Positions 7,990 through 16,202 of a stretch of 38,523 nucleotides of DNA are shown here, piece after piece. The first letter of the stretch is position 1; the number at the start of each line of letters is the position of its first letter. A model generated the notes under the pieces. That model saw only the letters and a list, made by a program, of their open reading frames with translations. It had not been told where the DNA came from and did no database searches. This stretch comes from a virus, in the IMG/VR virus record IMGVR_UViG_3300022743_000011, positions 1 to 38,523 of that record, one strand, 5' to 3'. The translations under genes were made by a program, and so were the position numbers.

Positions 7990-9258
7990 TTACGGCTGGC
8001 TAAACAGGATAACCCCGGACATTTCCGGCTGTTTATTCACGACACCGAACAGCGTATCAAGACGATATTTCGTCTTCATCGTATTAATGTCGTAGAACTT
8101 CTGCATAACCAGTTCAATACCTTGATCGGTACTGGCGCGCATAACGGCGGTTCCAGCATCGGTAGGCACGGCGTAGCGGCCCGGCAGAAGTTCGATAGCG
8201 TCTTTTTGCCAGAAGGGGTTAAAGTAACCCGCCGCAGTGTTCAGCCAAGTAATAGCCGCACCGTTGGCCGGGGCTGCGGTAACGTTTTGATATTCAAGTT
8301 CCGCATCGGTTGCACCAGTGCCCGAAATGATCGGGGGCGAAATTTGAACAACACCCGAACCGCCGCCGCCCGAAACAATCGCCGTAACGCGGAAGGTTTT
8401 AAGCTGGCCGGTATCTTGCTTCGTAATATGATGAACAGCATTAACGCCAGCAATCGTAAAGGCATCGCCAACTTTAACCGTACCGGAAGTAACGGCAATG
8501 GTCAAGTTTTGATAGCGGTTATCAACGTTGCTAACTTCGCCAGTGCCAGCCGTAGAAGTTGCCTTAGGGGTGTAATACTGGTTTGCGCCGTTTACAGTGA
8601 CGGTAACGCCGCCCGCAGCCGCAAGGCGGGGCGTGTAATCCATCTTGAACGTATCAAAGCTGGCGATAGTGCCCACAAAAGCCTTTTCGTAGGCCGTAAC
8701 CGGCTTGCCTTGCATCGTACCGCGCCCGGCAAGGTTAGAAGCCATGCCGTTATAATCGCGGGTAGAAAGCGCCATGTAACGATCAAAGGCTTGAACACCC
8801 TGTTCGTTAAAGATCGCTTCGGCCAATGCAACATCATCGAAGCCAGTTGCCGCAGTAGTGCGCTTAACAACAAGCGTACCTTGCATAGAAGCAACGGTAT
8901 TAACGGCAACGTTAATATCCGAAGCAAGCTTTTGCTTTGCAGCTTCGCCAAGGCGCTGTTCTTGCAGCGCATCGCGCAGTTCCTTCGAGGTCAAAGTCCA
9001 AGGAACAGACTTCGAATAACCCAACGAAGCGGGAACGCTAAGTTGAATGTAATCCTTAAAGTTCGAAGTCATATCCGTACCGTTGAACGATTGCGCAACG
9101 TAGGGTTGCGGGCGCCAAATCGTATCGGCGCTACGTTCCATTTCGGTAGCATTGGTGTTATACACCGAAACATTGCGCGACAACACTAAGGCATCTTGGA
9201 AGCCTTCAAGGATGTTTTCGAACGCAACCCGTTCTTCTTTGCTAAATGCGTTAGCCAT
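7990..9258 (-). CDS. Major capsid (coat) protein, P22 gp5-like, 422 aa
   Basis: Starts MANAFSKEERVAFENILEGF and has MERSADTIWRPQPYVAQSFN near residue 40, both hallmarks of the P22 coat family. A Gly/Thr/Val-rich insertion domain spans about residues 225-320 (the I-domain region), and the C-terminus ends in KTKYRLDTLFGVVNKQPEMS. P22 gp5 is 430 residues. It adopts the HK97 fold and builds the procapsid with scaffold. ATG is preceded by AAGGAAACATC. Scaffold lies upstream, and the terminator hairpin downstream supports high expression. Confidence 0.9.
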   Translation of the reverse strand: MANAFSKEERVAFENILEGFQDALVLSRNVSVYNTNATEMERSADTIWRPQPYVAQSFNGTDMTSNFKDYIQLSVPASLGYSKSVPWTLTSKELRDALQEQRLGEAAKQKLASDINVAVNTVASMQGTLVVKRTTAATGFDDVALAEAIFNEQGVQAFDRYMALSTRDYNGMASNLAGRGTMQGKPVTAYEKAFVGTIASFDTFKMDYTPRLAAAGGVTVTVNGANQYYTPKATSTAGTGEVSNVDNRYQNLTIAVTSGTVKVGDAFTIAGVNAVHHITKQDTGQLKTFRVTAIVSGGGGSGVVQISPPIISGTGATDAELEYQNVTAAPANGAAITWLNTAAGYFNPFWQKDAIELLPGRYAVPTDAGTAVMRASTDQGIELVMQKFYDINTMKTKYRLDTLFGVVNKQPEMSGVILFSQP

Positions 9259-9283
9259 GATGTTTCCTTAAATTAGGTTCGTT

Positions 9284-10186
9284 TCACTTGCCTTTGTTCC
9301 GTTGCTGTTGCTTATACGCATGAACCTTCGAATAATCGCCGGTTTTGTCAGCTTCGGCCCGCAGGCGTTCAAGGGTAGAATCCACCGTTCCAGATACTGC
9401 CGCGCCGCCAGTGCTACGAACAGTTTTTTCCGGGGGCGGTGCCGCTTTACGATTGGTAACTTTCAATTGATTCTCCAAATTAGCAACCGCGAAAGCGTAT
9501 TTAACGGGGTCAGTAATCGAAGCAAGTTCCTTCGCCTTCTTCGGGTTCTTGCCCAACGCATAAACTACTAACGCGGGATTCTTACAACCTTGAAGAATAA
9601 TGCCTTGTTGCGTAACTGAAAGCGTGTCTTTAACAATGTCTTCGGCATCGTCAAAATCTTTAACTTTCAATTCGCCTTTAGCTTTGCCGTACCCTTCAAG
9701 CGTTGCTTGCCAAGCACGGTTAGCCGCTTCGGCTTCATCCTTCTTTTTGCGTTCTTGTTGTTCGGCTTCAAGCTTTCGATTGTGCCAAGCTTCAAGTTCG
9801 CGTTCGAACCGTTCCGCGTCATAATCGCAATCTTCAAGTGTGGGCTTTTTGCCAAGTTCAACCGGCTTTTGTGTTGCGCCGGTTACGGCTTCAAGCTTCT
9901 TTCGAAGTTCGTTGTTTTCTTTTTCAACGTTGCGATAGTTCTTGCGAAGTTCGCGCACCCATTCCGGCGCTTTCGTTTCTTCTTCGTTCGAAGCTGGCGA
10001 AGCTTCGTCGCCGATAGAAACAACTACTTCCGAACCTTCATCTTCGCCGCCGTTTTCTTCGCCGGTTTGTTCGCCTTCATTTTCGGTAGCTTCGCCGCCG
10101 TTATTTTCAGGCAAACCGCCGTTTTCTTCGCCGGTTTCAATTTCAAATTCGTTATTCGTAGTTTCTTCGTTTTCTGCCGTTTTCAC
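9284..10186 (-). CDS. Scaffolding protein, 300 aa
   Basis: I take the GTG at 10186 (then KTAENEETTNNEF) because AAGGGG lies six bases upstream; the TTG at 10201 lacks such a site. The N-terminal third is very acidic (Glu/Asn/Gly repeats such as EENGGEATENEGE). The middle is helical and charged (VRELRKNYRNVEKENNELRK). The basic C-terminus ends KVHAYKQQQRNKGK, the usual coat-binding end of scaffolds. P22 gp8 is 303 residues. Location between portal and coat is the standard one. Sequence identity to gp8 is not obvious, so the call rests on order, length and charge pattern. Confidence 0.75.
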   Translation of the reverse strand: MKTAENEETTNNEFEIETGEENGGLPENNGGEATENEGEQTGEENGGEDEGSEVVVSIGDEASPASNEEETKAPEWVRELRKNYRNVEKENNELRKKLEAVTGATQKPVELGKKPTLEDCDYDAERFERELEAWHNRKLEAEQQERKKKDEAEAANRAWQATLEGYGKAKGELKVKDFDDAEDIVKDTLSVTQQGIILQGCKNPALVVYALGKNPKKAKELASITDPVKYAFAVANLENQLKVTNRKAAPPPEKTVRSTGGAAVSGTVDSTLERLRAEADKTGDYSKVHAYKQQQRNKGK

Positions 10187-10236
10187 ATTCAACCCCTTCA
10201 ATAACTCACCTAATTACATGGCTAGGCGGAAACCAT

Positions 10237-10261
10237 GCCCGAAGTATATCCTACTTCGGGC
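10237..10261. other. Perfect 10-bp inverted repeat between portal and scaffold genes
   Basis: GCCCGAAGTA, a 5-base loop, then TACTTCGGGC. No T-run follows on the transcribed (minus) strand, so it is more likely an mRNA processing or stability element, or a weak attenuator, than a classical terminator. It fills most of the 89-bp gap from 10187 to 10275. Confidence 0.6.
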
Positions 10262-10275
10262 AAACGCAACAAGCC

Positions 10276-12327
10276 TTATTGCGGAATTTCAGGCGCAGCA
10301 AGCGGGGCCGAAATAGCCTGTACCGTTTTAACGATATGTTCCCGGTTGTCGCGGTCAATTCCCGCTAAGGTTTCCGCAGTTTTAGCGCGGGTTTCTTCGG
10401 ATTTGGCGATGGTTAAAACCGTATCGGCGCGGGCTTTAGCCGCTTGGGCTTGTGCCTGTTCCGCCGAAGCTTGCAAGAACGTTGCGTTCGGATCGGGCGG
10501 CGTATTGGCTGCGGCTTGCGCCAGTTCTTGCGCTTCTTCCGGCGTAGGTTGAACAACACCCATTTTAAGAAGCTTTTTGCGGAAGTAATCATGCACTTCC
10601 GACAAACCTTCACCTTCTAAGTTTTCCATAATCAACGCAATTAGAACTTGCATCGTTTCAGGATCATTAGCAACCATCGGCAGAATTTCAATTAAACGCC
10701 GAACGATTGCGCTACGCTTGCTAGAAGAAGTCGGGCCAACATCAACAGCAACATCAAAATCAGCTTCGCTTAAATCGTTTTCAAAATGCTGTTCGCCGGT
10801 TTCTTCATTGACAACAGCGCGCATAAGTTCAACGCTAGAAGGTTCGCCGCTTTCGCTAATCGTCTTCATGCTGCGGCCTTCTTCAACCAAAATATCTTTA
10901 GCCATAGAAAGCCAAATTTCGCCGCTACGTTTAACCGCCTTAGCCATATTGCTAATATAAATAAACGTTTGCATATCCAACTTATTTTGAATAAGTTCAA
11001 CAGCAATGCCGCTAATATTCGATTGGATTTGTTCGCCCGCTTGCTGATTGCCTAAAACGTCTTGAATATCCTGTTCGGTAATCTGCAAAAGCGCAGCCAT
11101 TGCGGGCGGAATATTCGGCGCTTTTGTGTAGCCAATTGGGCCATTTGCTACCGGCTGGCCGTTTTGATCCATCATTGCATTTAGCAGCAAATACGGATAA
11201 TTTTTAATGTTGTCTTCTGCCCACATTACAGCATGCCCCGCCATTTGTTCAGGCGTAAAAATGGGCTTTTCAACAGTAGAAAGCGCGCTGATTTCGCCAA
11301 GCTTAGAAAGCTGCATGTTCTTTAAACGCTGCGCATCCTTTGCTAAACGAACGTGCCCCATGCAACGTTCTACGTTGTCGATAAACCAACGCTTGCCATA
11401 TACGGGCACAATTGGAATATAGCGGCCTGCAATGTATCCGCAATCTTCCAACACCTTACCGCCGCTAAGAATGTATTTATGAACGCGATTGCGCTTAACG
11501 CGCTTTTGGCGAACTTCGCGGAAGCCGGTTGCTTCCAACGTTTCAAGCTTGTCTTCTTCGTTTAGTTCTTCGTCAGAAACTTTAATTTCTTGACCGTCCA
11601 AACCCCGGAAGAAATGGAACAATTCGCTAGTTTGTTCAATCTTGTAATATTCTGCGATATAAACAACGTCAGGCGTAAGCCAATCGAATTCGAATTGATG
11701 AACGACCTTCGGCCAGCTTGCCGGATCATCGTTGTATTCTTCTTCGTATTCGCCGCGCGGCATTGACGTTAAAACGAAGCAATACTTCGCATCGGCCTTA
11801 TCTTGCCGCTTTGCGTTTAAGTCAAAGAAAACGGAAGAATCGGCATCAAAAATAGGTTCGATGCGGATTCGCTGGCGTTCGTCTTCTTCGTCTTCTTCGT
11901 CTTCGTAATCTGCGCGCAAACGCCATGCACCAAAGCCGCCGCCTACGGCTTCTTCAAATGCGTTATCATAAGCTTCTTCGGCGCAAGAATCTTGTTCATC
12001 GGCACGATAAAGCCCTTGGCAAGTATCCGAAAGCTTATCCGATTTACTACCATCTTTAGGAACAAACGAAACTGAAATTCGATTGTTCCGATATTCATTA
12101 ATAATTCGAATAACTGCAAGGTGAATCTTATTAACTTCAAATTTCGGTTTGTTTTCAAACTGCAAGCCTAACGGCCCTTCCCATTGCGCCCCGGCTAGCG
12201 AATAAAAGCGCCTATCCTGTAGGCATTGCAACCGTTCGTTGCGCATTGCGCTTTGAATTTTATCAAACTTGCCTTTTGCATCTTGCAAAACATCGGCTAA
12301 AACTTCGTCTTTAGATTTGCGCGCCAT
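10276..12327 (-). CDS. Portal protein, P22 gp1-like, 683 aa
   Basis: Begins MARKSKDEVLADVLQDAKGK, then RFYSLAGAQWEG and VNKIHLAVIRIINEYRNNRI, the conserved N-terminal part of P22-type portals. An acidic EDEEDEEDERQ stretch is near residue 165. The C-terminal ~110 residues are Ala/Gln-rich helical (barrel), as in gp1 (725 aa). The portal dodecamer is the DNA entry and exit channel. It starts four bases after the terminase gene, so one transcript is expected. Confidence 0.9.
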   Translation of the reverse strand: MARKSKDEVLADVLQDAKGKFDKIQSAMRNERLQCLQDRRFYSLAGAQWEGPLGLQFENKPKFEVNKIHLAVIRIINEYRNNRISVSFVPKDGSKSDKLSDTCQGLYRADEQDSCAEEAYDNAFEEAVGGGFGAWRLRADYEDEEDEEDERQRIRIEPIFDADSSVFFDLNAKRQDKADAKYCFVLTSMPRGEYEEEYNDDPASWPKVVHQFEFDWLTPDVVYIAEYYKIEQTSELFHFFRGLDGQEIKVSDEELNEEDKLETLEATGFREVRQKRVKRNRVHKYILSGGKVLEDCGYIAGRYIPIVPVYGKRWFIDNVERCMGHVRLAKDAQRLKNMQLSKLGEISALSTVEKPIFTPEQMAGHAVMWAEDNIKNYPYLLLNAMMDQNGQPVANGPIGYTKAPNIPPAMAALLQITEQDIQDVLGNQQAGEQIQSNISGIAVELIQNKLDMQTFIYISNMAKAVKRSGEIWLSMAKDILVEEGRSMKTISESGEPSSVELMRAVVNEETGEQHFENDLSEADFDVAVDVGPTSSSKRSAIVRRLIEILPMVANDPETMQVLIALIMENLEGEGLSEVHDYFRKKLLKMGVVQPTPEEAQELAQAAANTPPDPNATFLQASAEQAQAQAAKARADTVLTIAKSEETRAKTAETLAGIDRDNREHIVKTVQAISAPLAAPEIPQ

Positions 12328-12330
12328 GAT

Positions 12331-13665
12331 TTATCGCCTTCCAAAATGGTTAATTGTCGGAACCGCTACGTTAGTAACGGGCTTTTGCTGTTTTTGAGTT
12401 GCACCGGGGAACAACGCCGTAAGCCCCCATATTAACGCATCGGCGCGGTTCGGGCTTTTATCGCCAAGGTAGCCCACAGTAGAAAAGCCCGAAAGTTCTT
12501 CTTCCATTTCGCGGAAGTACCCGACATGGCGAACTTTGCCTTCTTCGTACAGTGCGGAAATAGGTTCGGCCCGAACAGTCTTGCCACGGCTGGCCGTAAC
12601 GGCAGTGAAAGGCGTTCGCGGGCGCGAAGTTTGGATAACGTGTTTAACCATCGCGCCGCCGTAGTTGGTTTCACCAACTACAATATCCGCTTCGTGTCGG
12701 TCAAACGCCGTAGTTACAACGCGGCCCCAAACAGCCGGGCCAGCCTTAACCGTGCAATCTTCCAAAACGTAACAATTGCCATCAACGCCAAGGCCAACAA
12801 CAACAATACCGATTGCATCGTTTTCAGCGTTGTCTGTATCGTCACTGCCGGAAGGATCAACGGCAACAACAACGCGCACAAATTCAGGAACAACCGAATC
12901 AATAACGCGCCATTTATCAATAGTTTCATCGCTAAACAAGCCGTTCGGGTTAGCGTCTGCAAAGTCGCCTTCTAAGAAGCGTTTGCGAAGACGCGCCGAA
13001 AGCCCTTCCAGCGTTTCAAGATAACCGGCGCTAAGATTTTCGGCATTGTCCTTCGGATTCATCTTGAAGGCAACGTAGTTTTCAGGATCGCGCAAAGGTT
13101 GCTTAGTGTCTGGATCAACCTTTTTAACGAATAGAAGATAAGTCCAATGCAACTTATTGGGCGGGTTGCAATCGAAATAAATTCGCGGCTTCAATTGCGA
13201 AATTTCACGGCCTAGAATATTTTGCGTAGCCAGTTGGGCAAGCCGGGTAATAACCATACCAACAGCAAGCCAACTAATTTGCGAACATTCGTTTAGGTAA
13301 ATCGTAGCATATTCGTTACCTAAGATTTTTTCGGTTCGTTCTTTATCATCCAAACCGCCAAACCAAATTTCCGAACCATTCGGAAGGGTAACGAACCAAT
13401 CGGATTTATTTAGCTTCCATTCAACATCAGGAAACGCCGTCTTCATAACCTTTGGAAAGGTATCGAAGATAATAGACGATTTAATATGGTTAAACCGAAA
13501 GCGCAAAATGCAATGACGCGAACCCGGCGCTTTCAGGGCGCGCATAACAACGTTGCGAACGTGCAAAAACGTTTTGCCGCTACGGCTACCGCCGAACAGC
13601 ATAATATAAGTTGCAAGCCCCGCAATTACGGCTTGTGCTTCAAGTTGTTTTGCCGTAAGTTTCAC
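12331..13665 (-). CDS. terL: Terminase large subunit, 444 aa
   Basis: ATPase: Walker A GGSRSGKT at residues 25-32, Walker B YATIYLNE near residue 120, and DCNPPNKLHW near 190. Nuclease: RNase H-like with VAVDPSGSDD near 263, VVGETNYGG and the C-terminal SPNRADALIWGL. This motor packages DNA into the procapsid through the portal and cuts the concatemer. Start is GTG (KLTAKQLE), with AGGA upstream. A headful strategy would fit the circular map, but no pac site is identified. The GCCCACAG motif at 12472 is within the gene. Confidence 0.9.
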   Translation of the reverse strand: MKLTAKQLEAQAVIAGLATYIMLFGGSRSGKTFLHVRNVVMRALKAPGSRHCILRFRFNHIKSSIIFDTFPKVMKTAFPDVEWKLNKSDWFVTLPNGSEIWFGGLDDKERTEKILGNEYATIYLNECSQISWLAVGMVITRLAQLATQNILGREISQLKPRIYFDCNPPNKLHWTYLLFVKKVDPDTKQPLRDPENYVAFKMNPKDNAENLSAGYLETLEGLSARLRKRFLEGDFADANPNGLFSDETIDKWRVIDSVVPEFVRVVVAVDPSGSDDTDNAENDAIGIVVVGLGVDGNCYVLEDCTVKAGPAVWGRVVTTAFDRHEADIVVGETNYGGAMVKHVIQTSRPRTPFTAVTASRGKTVRAEPISALYEEGKVRHVGYFREMEEELSGFSTVGYLGDKSPNRADALIWGLTALFPGATQKQQKPVTNVAVPTINHFGRR

Positions 13666-13667
13666 GG

Positions 13668-14078
13668 TTATAAAATCCTATCAATGCGCAGAATCTTAGC
13701 GCCGAACCATCCTAAAAACTGTTCTTTCCAAGATTGCAAAGCGCGTTCGAATTCGTTATGAATATATCTTTGATCTTCTTTATGAATTTTGCGAATCAAA
13801 TAATATTCCAAATAATCCGCGCGCCATCCTAAAGTAGTTTCAAGATATTTGCCGTTTGCTGGATCGTAGTTTAAATAATGAAGTATCGGTTCCCCATTAT
13901 CGACAAGGATAACTTCGCAAACTTCCAATTCTGGATAACGTCTGACGTATTCAACAGAATTTTCAAAGCAACGAAAATTGAATAAGCCAAGCGTAGGTTC
14001 AGGCTTAATTAATTCATATCTTGTACGAACGTAACGAAGCAACTTTTCTTGCGCTTTAAGCTTTATTCTATTTTTCAT
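13668..14078 (-). CDS. Hypothetical protein between terminase subunits, 136 aa
   Basis: A basic, aromatic-rich protein: RYVRTRYELIKPEPTLGLFN, then NSVEYVRRYPELEVCEVILV and WRADYLEYYLIRKI. The pattern suggests an alpha/beta fold with a C-terminal helical segment. ATG directly follows the TAA of the 26-residue membrane ORF, and its stop is two bases from the terL start. I do not recognise the family. A packaging-related role is suggested only by position. Confidence 0.6.
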   Translation of the reverse strand: MKNRIKLKAQEKLLRYVRTRYELIKPEPTLGLFNFRCFENSVEYVRRYPELEVCEVILVDNGEPILHYLNYDPANGKYLETTLGWRADYLEYYLIRKIHKEDQRYIHNEFERALQSWKEQFLGWFGAKILRIDRIL

Positions 14079-14159
14079 TTAAAATATCCAAAGACAAACG
14101 CCGCCAACTAAAAGGGCGGCGTAACAAAGCCAGAATTTGCCAGCGATAGTTAATTTCAT
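14079..14159 (-). CDS. 26-residue single-span membrane microprotein
   Basis: Short frame coding MKLTIAGKFW then LCYAALLVGGVCLWIF: a two-lysine N-terminus followed by one hydrophobic span. ATG overlaps the stop of the small terminase gene (ATGA), and its TAA abuts the ATG of the next gene, so it is coupled on both sides. That packing argues for real translation. The GC-rich hairpin at 14099-14121 (CGCCGCC/GGCGGCG) lies within it and could also act as an attenuator. Alternatively the stretch is only a spacer; no homologue is known to me. Confidence 0.5.
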   Translation of the reverse strand: MKLTIAGKFWLCYAALLVGGVCLWIF

Positions 14160-14605
14160 AACTGTTCATCCATTGGCGTAGCTACAACTTGAACAACTGA
14201 CGAATTTTTAACGTTGGCATCAATCTTCGAAACCTTCGGCACGAAGTCCATTATTTCGGCATATAGTCGCGCCATCTTCGTAAAATCATCGTTGGAAGTG
14301 CGTTCGGAATGCGCCCGTTCCCAAAGGCTGCGCGCTAAATCCGCTTTCGAAGGTAGAAACGACAATTCGCCGCTTTCTTCCTTCAATCGTTGCATTTCTT
14401 CTTTTACGAAGCTATCATTCGGCCAATGGTTCGCAACCCATAGCGCACGGTTTGTATTAGACGCGAAAACAGCCAACGCCGCGCGGAAAGGATCGGCGGG
14501 CGATTTTAGCAGTTCAACGGCAAACGCGGTTTTGTGTTCGGCTTCGTCTGCCGGTTGCGTTTGCTGTTGCTGCGGTAGCGTTGTTGTCCATTGGCTAGCG
14601 TTCAT
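14156..14605 (-). CDS. terS: Probable terminase small subunit, 149 aa
   Basis: After a Gln/Thr-rich start the protein is helical: KTAFAVELLKSPADPFRAAL, then PSKADLARSLWERAHSERTS and FTKMARLYAEIMDFV. This arrangement, and the site just upstream of terL, are typical of small terminase subunits that recognise the packaging site and stimulate TerL. No strong Shine-Dalgarno precedes the ATG. An inverted repeat GATAA/TTATC lies in the short gap to the lysis genes (about 14,610-14,640). Confidence 0.6.
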   Translation of the reverse strand: MNASQWTTTLPQQQQTQPADEAEHKTAFAVELLKSPADPFRAALAVFASNTNRALWVANHWPNDSFVKEEMQRLKEESGELSFLPSKADLARSLWERAHSERTSNDDFTKMARLYAEIMDFVPKVSKIDANVKNSSVVQVVATPMDEQL

Positions 14606-14637
14606 ATCGCAATGATAAACCGTCTAAGCGGCTGTTA

Positions 14638-15159
14638 TCAAGGTAAATCTACCTTGCAAGCTTTTTCGTATTTAGAAACCAAATCTTGAAGGCCAGTAAT
14701 TCGAATATTAGCCGCGTCTAAATCGCCGCCTAATTCGATAATTTTTCCTGCAATTCCATCAAGATTGATTTCGCCCGTTCGATCCCCGCTGCTTTGTCCT
14801 TCGGCGGCTGCATTAGATTCGCCGGGGCTGGCGGCACTTGTGGGCATACTGCAACGGGGTTTGACGCGCAACCGGCCAAGTTCAGCATTAGCAGCGGCAA
14901 CAGTGCGATTAAGATTCGAAATTTTAACTTCGTAGTCATTTGATACCCCTTGAACTTCGGTTGCAATCTTGGCTTCTGCGATTCTAGCGCGTTGTAAAGC
15001 TTCGGCAAGCGCCTTGCTTTGCTTTGCTTCGTTAGCGGTAGCTTCGGTATGCTGGCCGTAAAAATAACCGCCTGTAGCCCCGGCAATGCCCACAATAGCC
15101 GCGAACAGCCATGCTAGGGGATCGGCCAGCAGTTGCCGCAGGATTGCGCCCCAAGTCAT
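14638..15159 (-). CDS. Rz: Inner-membrane spanin Rz, 173 aa
   Basis: An N-terminal hydrophobic span (LAWLFAAIVGIAGATGGYFY, about residues 15-34) is followed by a long helical periplasmic region (ANEAKQSKALAEALQRARIA) typical of i-spanins. These pair with the outer-membrane lipoprotein Rz1 to fuse inner and outer membranes in the last step of Gram-negative lysis. The gene overlaps the endolysin stop by ATGA and contains Rz1 in another frame, which secures the assignment. Confidence 0.85.
   Translation of the reverse strand: MTWGAILRQLLADPLAWLFAAIVGIAGATGGYFYGQHTEATANEAKQSKALAEALQRARIAEAKIATEVQGVSNDYEVKISNLNRTVAAANAELGRLRVKPRCSMPTSAASPGESNAAAEGQSSGDRTGEINLDGIAGKIIELGGDLDAANIRITGLQDLVSKYEKACKVDLP
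14730..14939 (-). CDS. Rz1: Outer-membrane spanin lipoprotein Rz1 (embedded in Rz), 69 aa
   Basis: ATG at 14939 is preceded by AAGGGG. A signal peptide (KLKFRILIALLPLLM) ends in the lipobox LAGC, followed by a Pro-rich mature segment (CPQVPPAPANLMQPP). This is the classical o-spanin layout. It is wholly contained within Rz in an alternative frame, one of the known Rz/Rz1 architectures. The dispersed motif at 14838 lies in the double-coding part. Confidence 0.85.
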   Translation of the reverse strand: MTTKLKFRILIALLPLLMLNLAGCASNPVAVCPQVPPAPANLMQPPKDKAAGIERAKSILMELQEKLSN

Positions 15160-15584
15160 GCCAACACCTTACCGGCTTGGAAGTCTGCCAGCGTCAAACC
15201 CCCGGTAAATTGGAAATGCGGGAATTCTTTAAAGGTTCGCCAATTGCCCGCCCATTCAAGCCCGCATTCAACGCCAATTGCCCCGATGCGCTTCCACAAA
15301 ACAGCATCTTCGTTCGCAGTTCCCCAAACAGGTTTTCCATTGCGCAGCGGCACTACGTCAAATGCTACGCGCCAATTATGGAACGATTGACCGGGGCGCG
15401 CATTGGTAACAATCTTGCCGGGTGCGGTGCGACCTTGGGCGAATAATGCGGCTTGGCTTTCTTTATCGCGGTACGTTGAAGTAATAAGAAGTTCAATACC
15501 TTCTTCTTTGCAACGCGCAATAAATTTTTCTGCAAGCGGCTTAACTTGCGGCAAAAGATCATCAAGGCTTCGGCTGTTTATCAT
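15156..15584 (-). CDS. Endolysin, M15-type peptidoglycan peptidase, 142 aa
   Basis: Zinc peptidase motifs are SFHNWRVAFD near residue 66 (SxHxxxxAxD) and EFPHFQ near 124, with the core LLITSTYRDKESQAALFAQG. These match D,D- or L,D-type carboxypeptidases of the VanY/T5 endolysin group, which cut peptide cross-links. ATG at 15584 has AAGGGG six bases upstream; the upstream TTG does not. It overlaps the holin 3' end by 23 bases. Confidence 0.85.
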   Translation of the reverse strand: MINSRSLDDLLPQVKPLAEKFIARCKEEGIELLITSTYRDKESQAALFAQGRTAPGKIVTNARPGQSFHNWRVAFDVVPLRNGKPVWGTANEDAVLWKRIGAIGVECGLEWAGNWRTFKEFPHFQFTGGLTLADFQAGKVLA

Positions 15585-15804
15585 CTTCAACCCCTTCTTC
15601 TTTACCTTGCTTAATCAGGCGACCAACTACGCCAAAAACCAAAAGCGCAATAGTTGCATACTGCACAAGCGGCGGCGGAATTTGCGCTTTCATATCTTCG
15701 GGAATTTGCAGCCAAGCGCCTTGAATAGCTGCGGCTAGAATCATGGCATTAACGCTAAACCATTTCCAAGCCTTGCGCCAGTCTTCAACAAGTTGAAGTT
15801 TCAT
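15562..15804 (-). CDS. Putative holin, 80 aa
   Basis: It has an N-terminal charged/aromatic stretch (EDWRKAWKWFSVNAMIL) and hydrophobic spans NAMILAAAIQGAWLQI (about 19-34) and LVQYATIALLVFGVVGRLI (about 46-64). The basic/acidic tail is KQGKEEGVEDDKQPKP. Size, two spans, and overlap with endolysin suit a holin that opens the inner membrane. AAAAAGGA precedes the ATG. Confidence 0.75.
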   Translation of the reverse strand: MKLQLVEDWRKAWKWFSVNAMILAAAIQGAWLQIPEDMKAQIPPPLVQYATIALLVFGVVGRLIKQGKEEGVEDDKQPKP

Positions 15805-15806
15805 AA

Positions 15807-16088
15807 TTAATCCTTTTTAGTAAGCGTAGTTAAAAGGGCATCAATTCGGCGGTTTGTTTCGCGCTGTTCTTCGCGCATTTGATTAACGCTATTTTCAATA
15901 CTTTGAATATGGCCGTTTAAATCATCGCGCCTAACATATTCCGATTGAACCTTTGTAATACGATCATGCAACTTTTCATCGCCGCTATTAATTGTATTCA
16001 TTAACTGACGATCCCGCGCAATTATTCCGCCTATTAAACCAATTAATGCAATTGCTTCGGCAATTAACCATTGAAGTTCGTTAGACAT
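15807..16088 (-). CDS. Small membrane protein with coiled coil (lysis-cassette partner), 93 aa
   Basis: One N-terminal span (LIAEAIALIGLIGGIIARDR, about residues 8-27) precedes a long charged coiled coil (HIQSIENSVNQMREEQRETN). It lies two bases upstream of the holin gene. Such proteins in lysis cassettes are annotated as second holins or antiholins; which applies is not visible. It is the first gene after the terminator at 16152. Confidence 0.6.
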   Translation of the reverse strand: MSNELQWLIAEAIALIGLIGGIIARDRQLMNTINSGDEKLHDRITKVQSEYVRRDDLNGHIQSIENSVNQMREEQRETNRRIDALLTTLTKKD

Positions 16089-16130
16089 TTTTATTTAGCC
16101 CCGCAAAGAAAGAAAACAGCAATGGGGCGA

Positions 16131-16160
16131 AGTATAACCGAACTTATAGGCAAAAGAAAA
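16131..16160 (-). promoter_or_regulatory. Possible weak promoter for the lysis cassette
   Basis: On the minus strand a good -10 (TATACT, 16136-16131) follows an 18-base spacer from TTTTCT (16160-16155), a poor -35. It lies immediately beyond the terminator stem, so genes downstream could restart here. Alternatively late transcription reads through. Confidence 0.3.
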
Positions 16161-16180
16161 GCCCGCACAAGGCGGGCTTC
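16152..16180 (-). terminator. Rho-independent terminator after the 209-aa gene
   Basis: On the minus strand the stem AAGCCCGC/GCGGGCTT (16079-series: bases 16159-16166 with 16072-series partner 16172-16179) has a five-base loop and is followed by TTCTTTTG. It separates the accessory region from the lysis and structural genes, so late expression needs antitermination or its own promoter. Confidence 0.75.
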
Positions 16181-16202
16181 CCGAATGTTGCAGTTTTACC
16201 GC

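Noticed and set aside
7570-9189. 539-codon open frame on the plus strand
   Set aside because: It is fully antisense to the coat gene, has no recognisable motif, and arises from codon use on the other strand.
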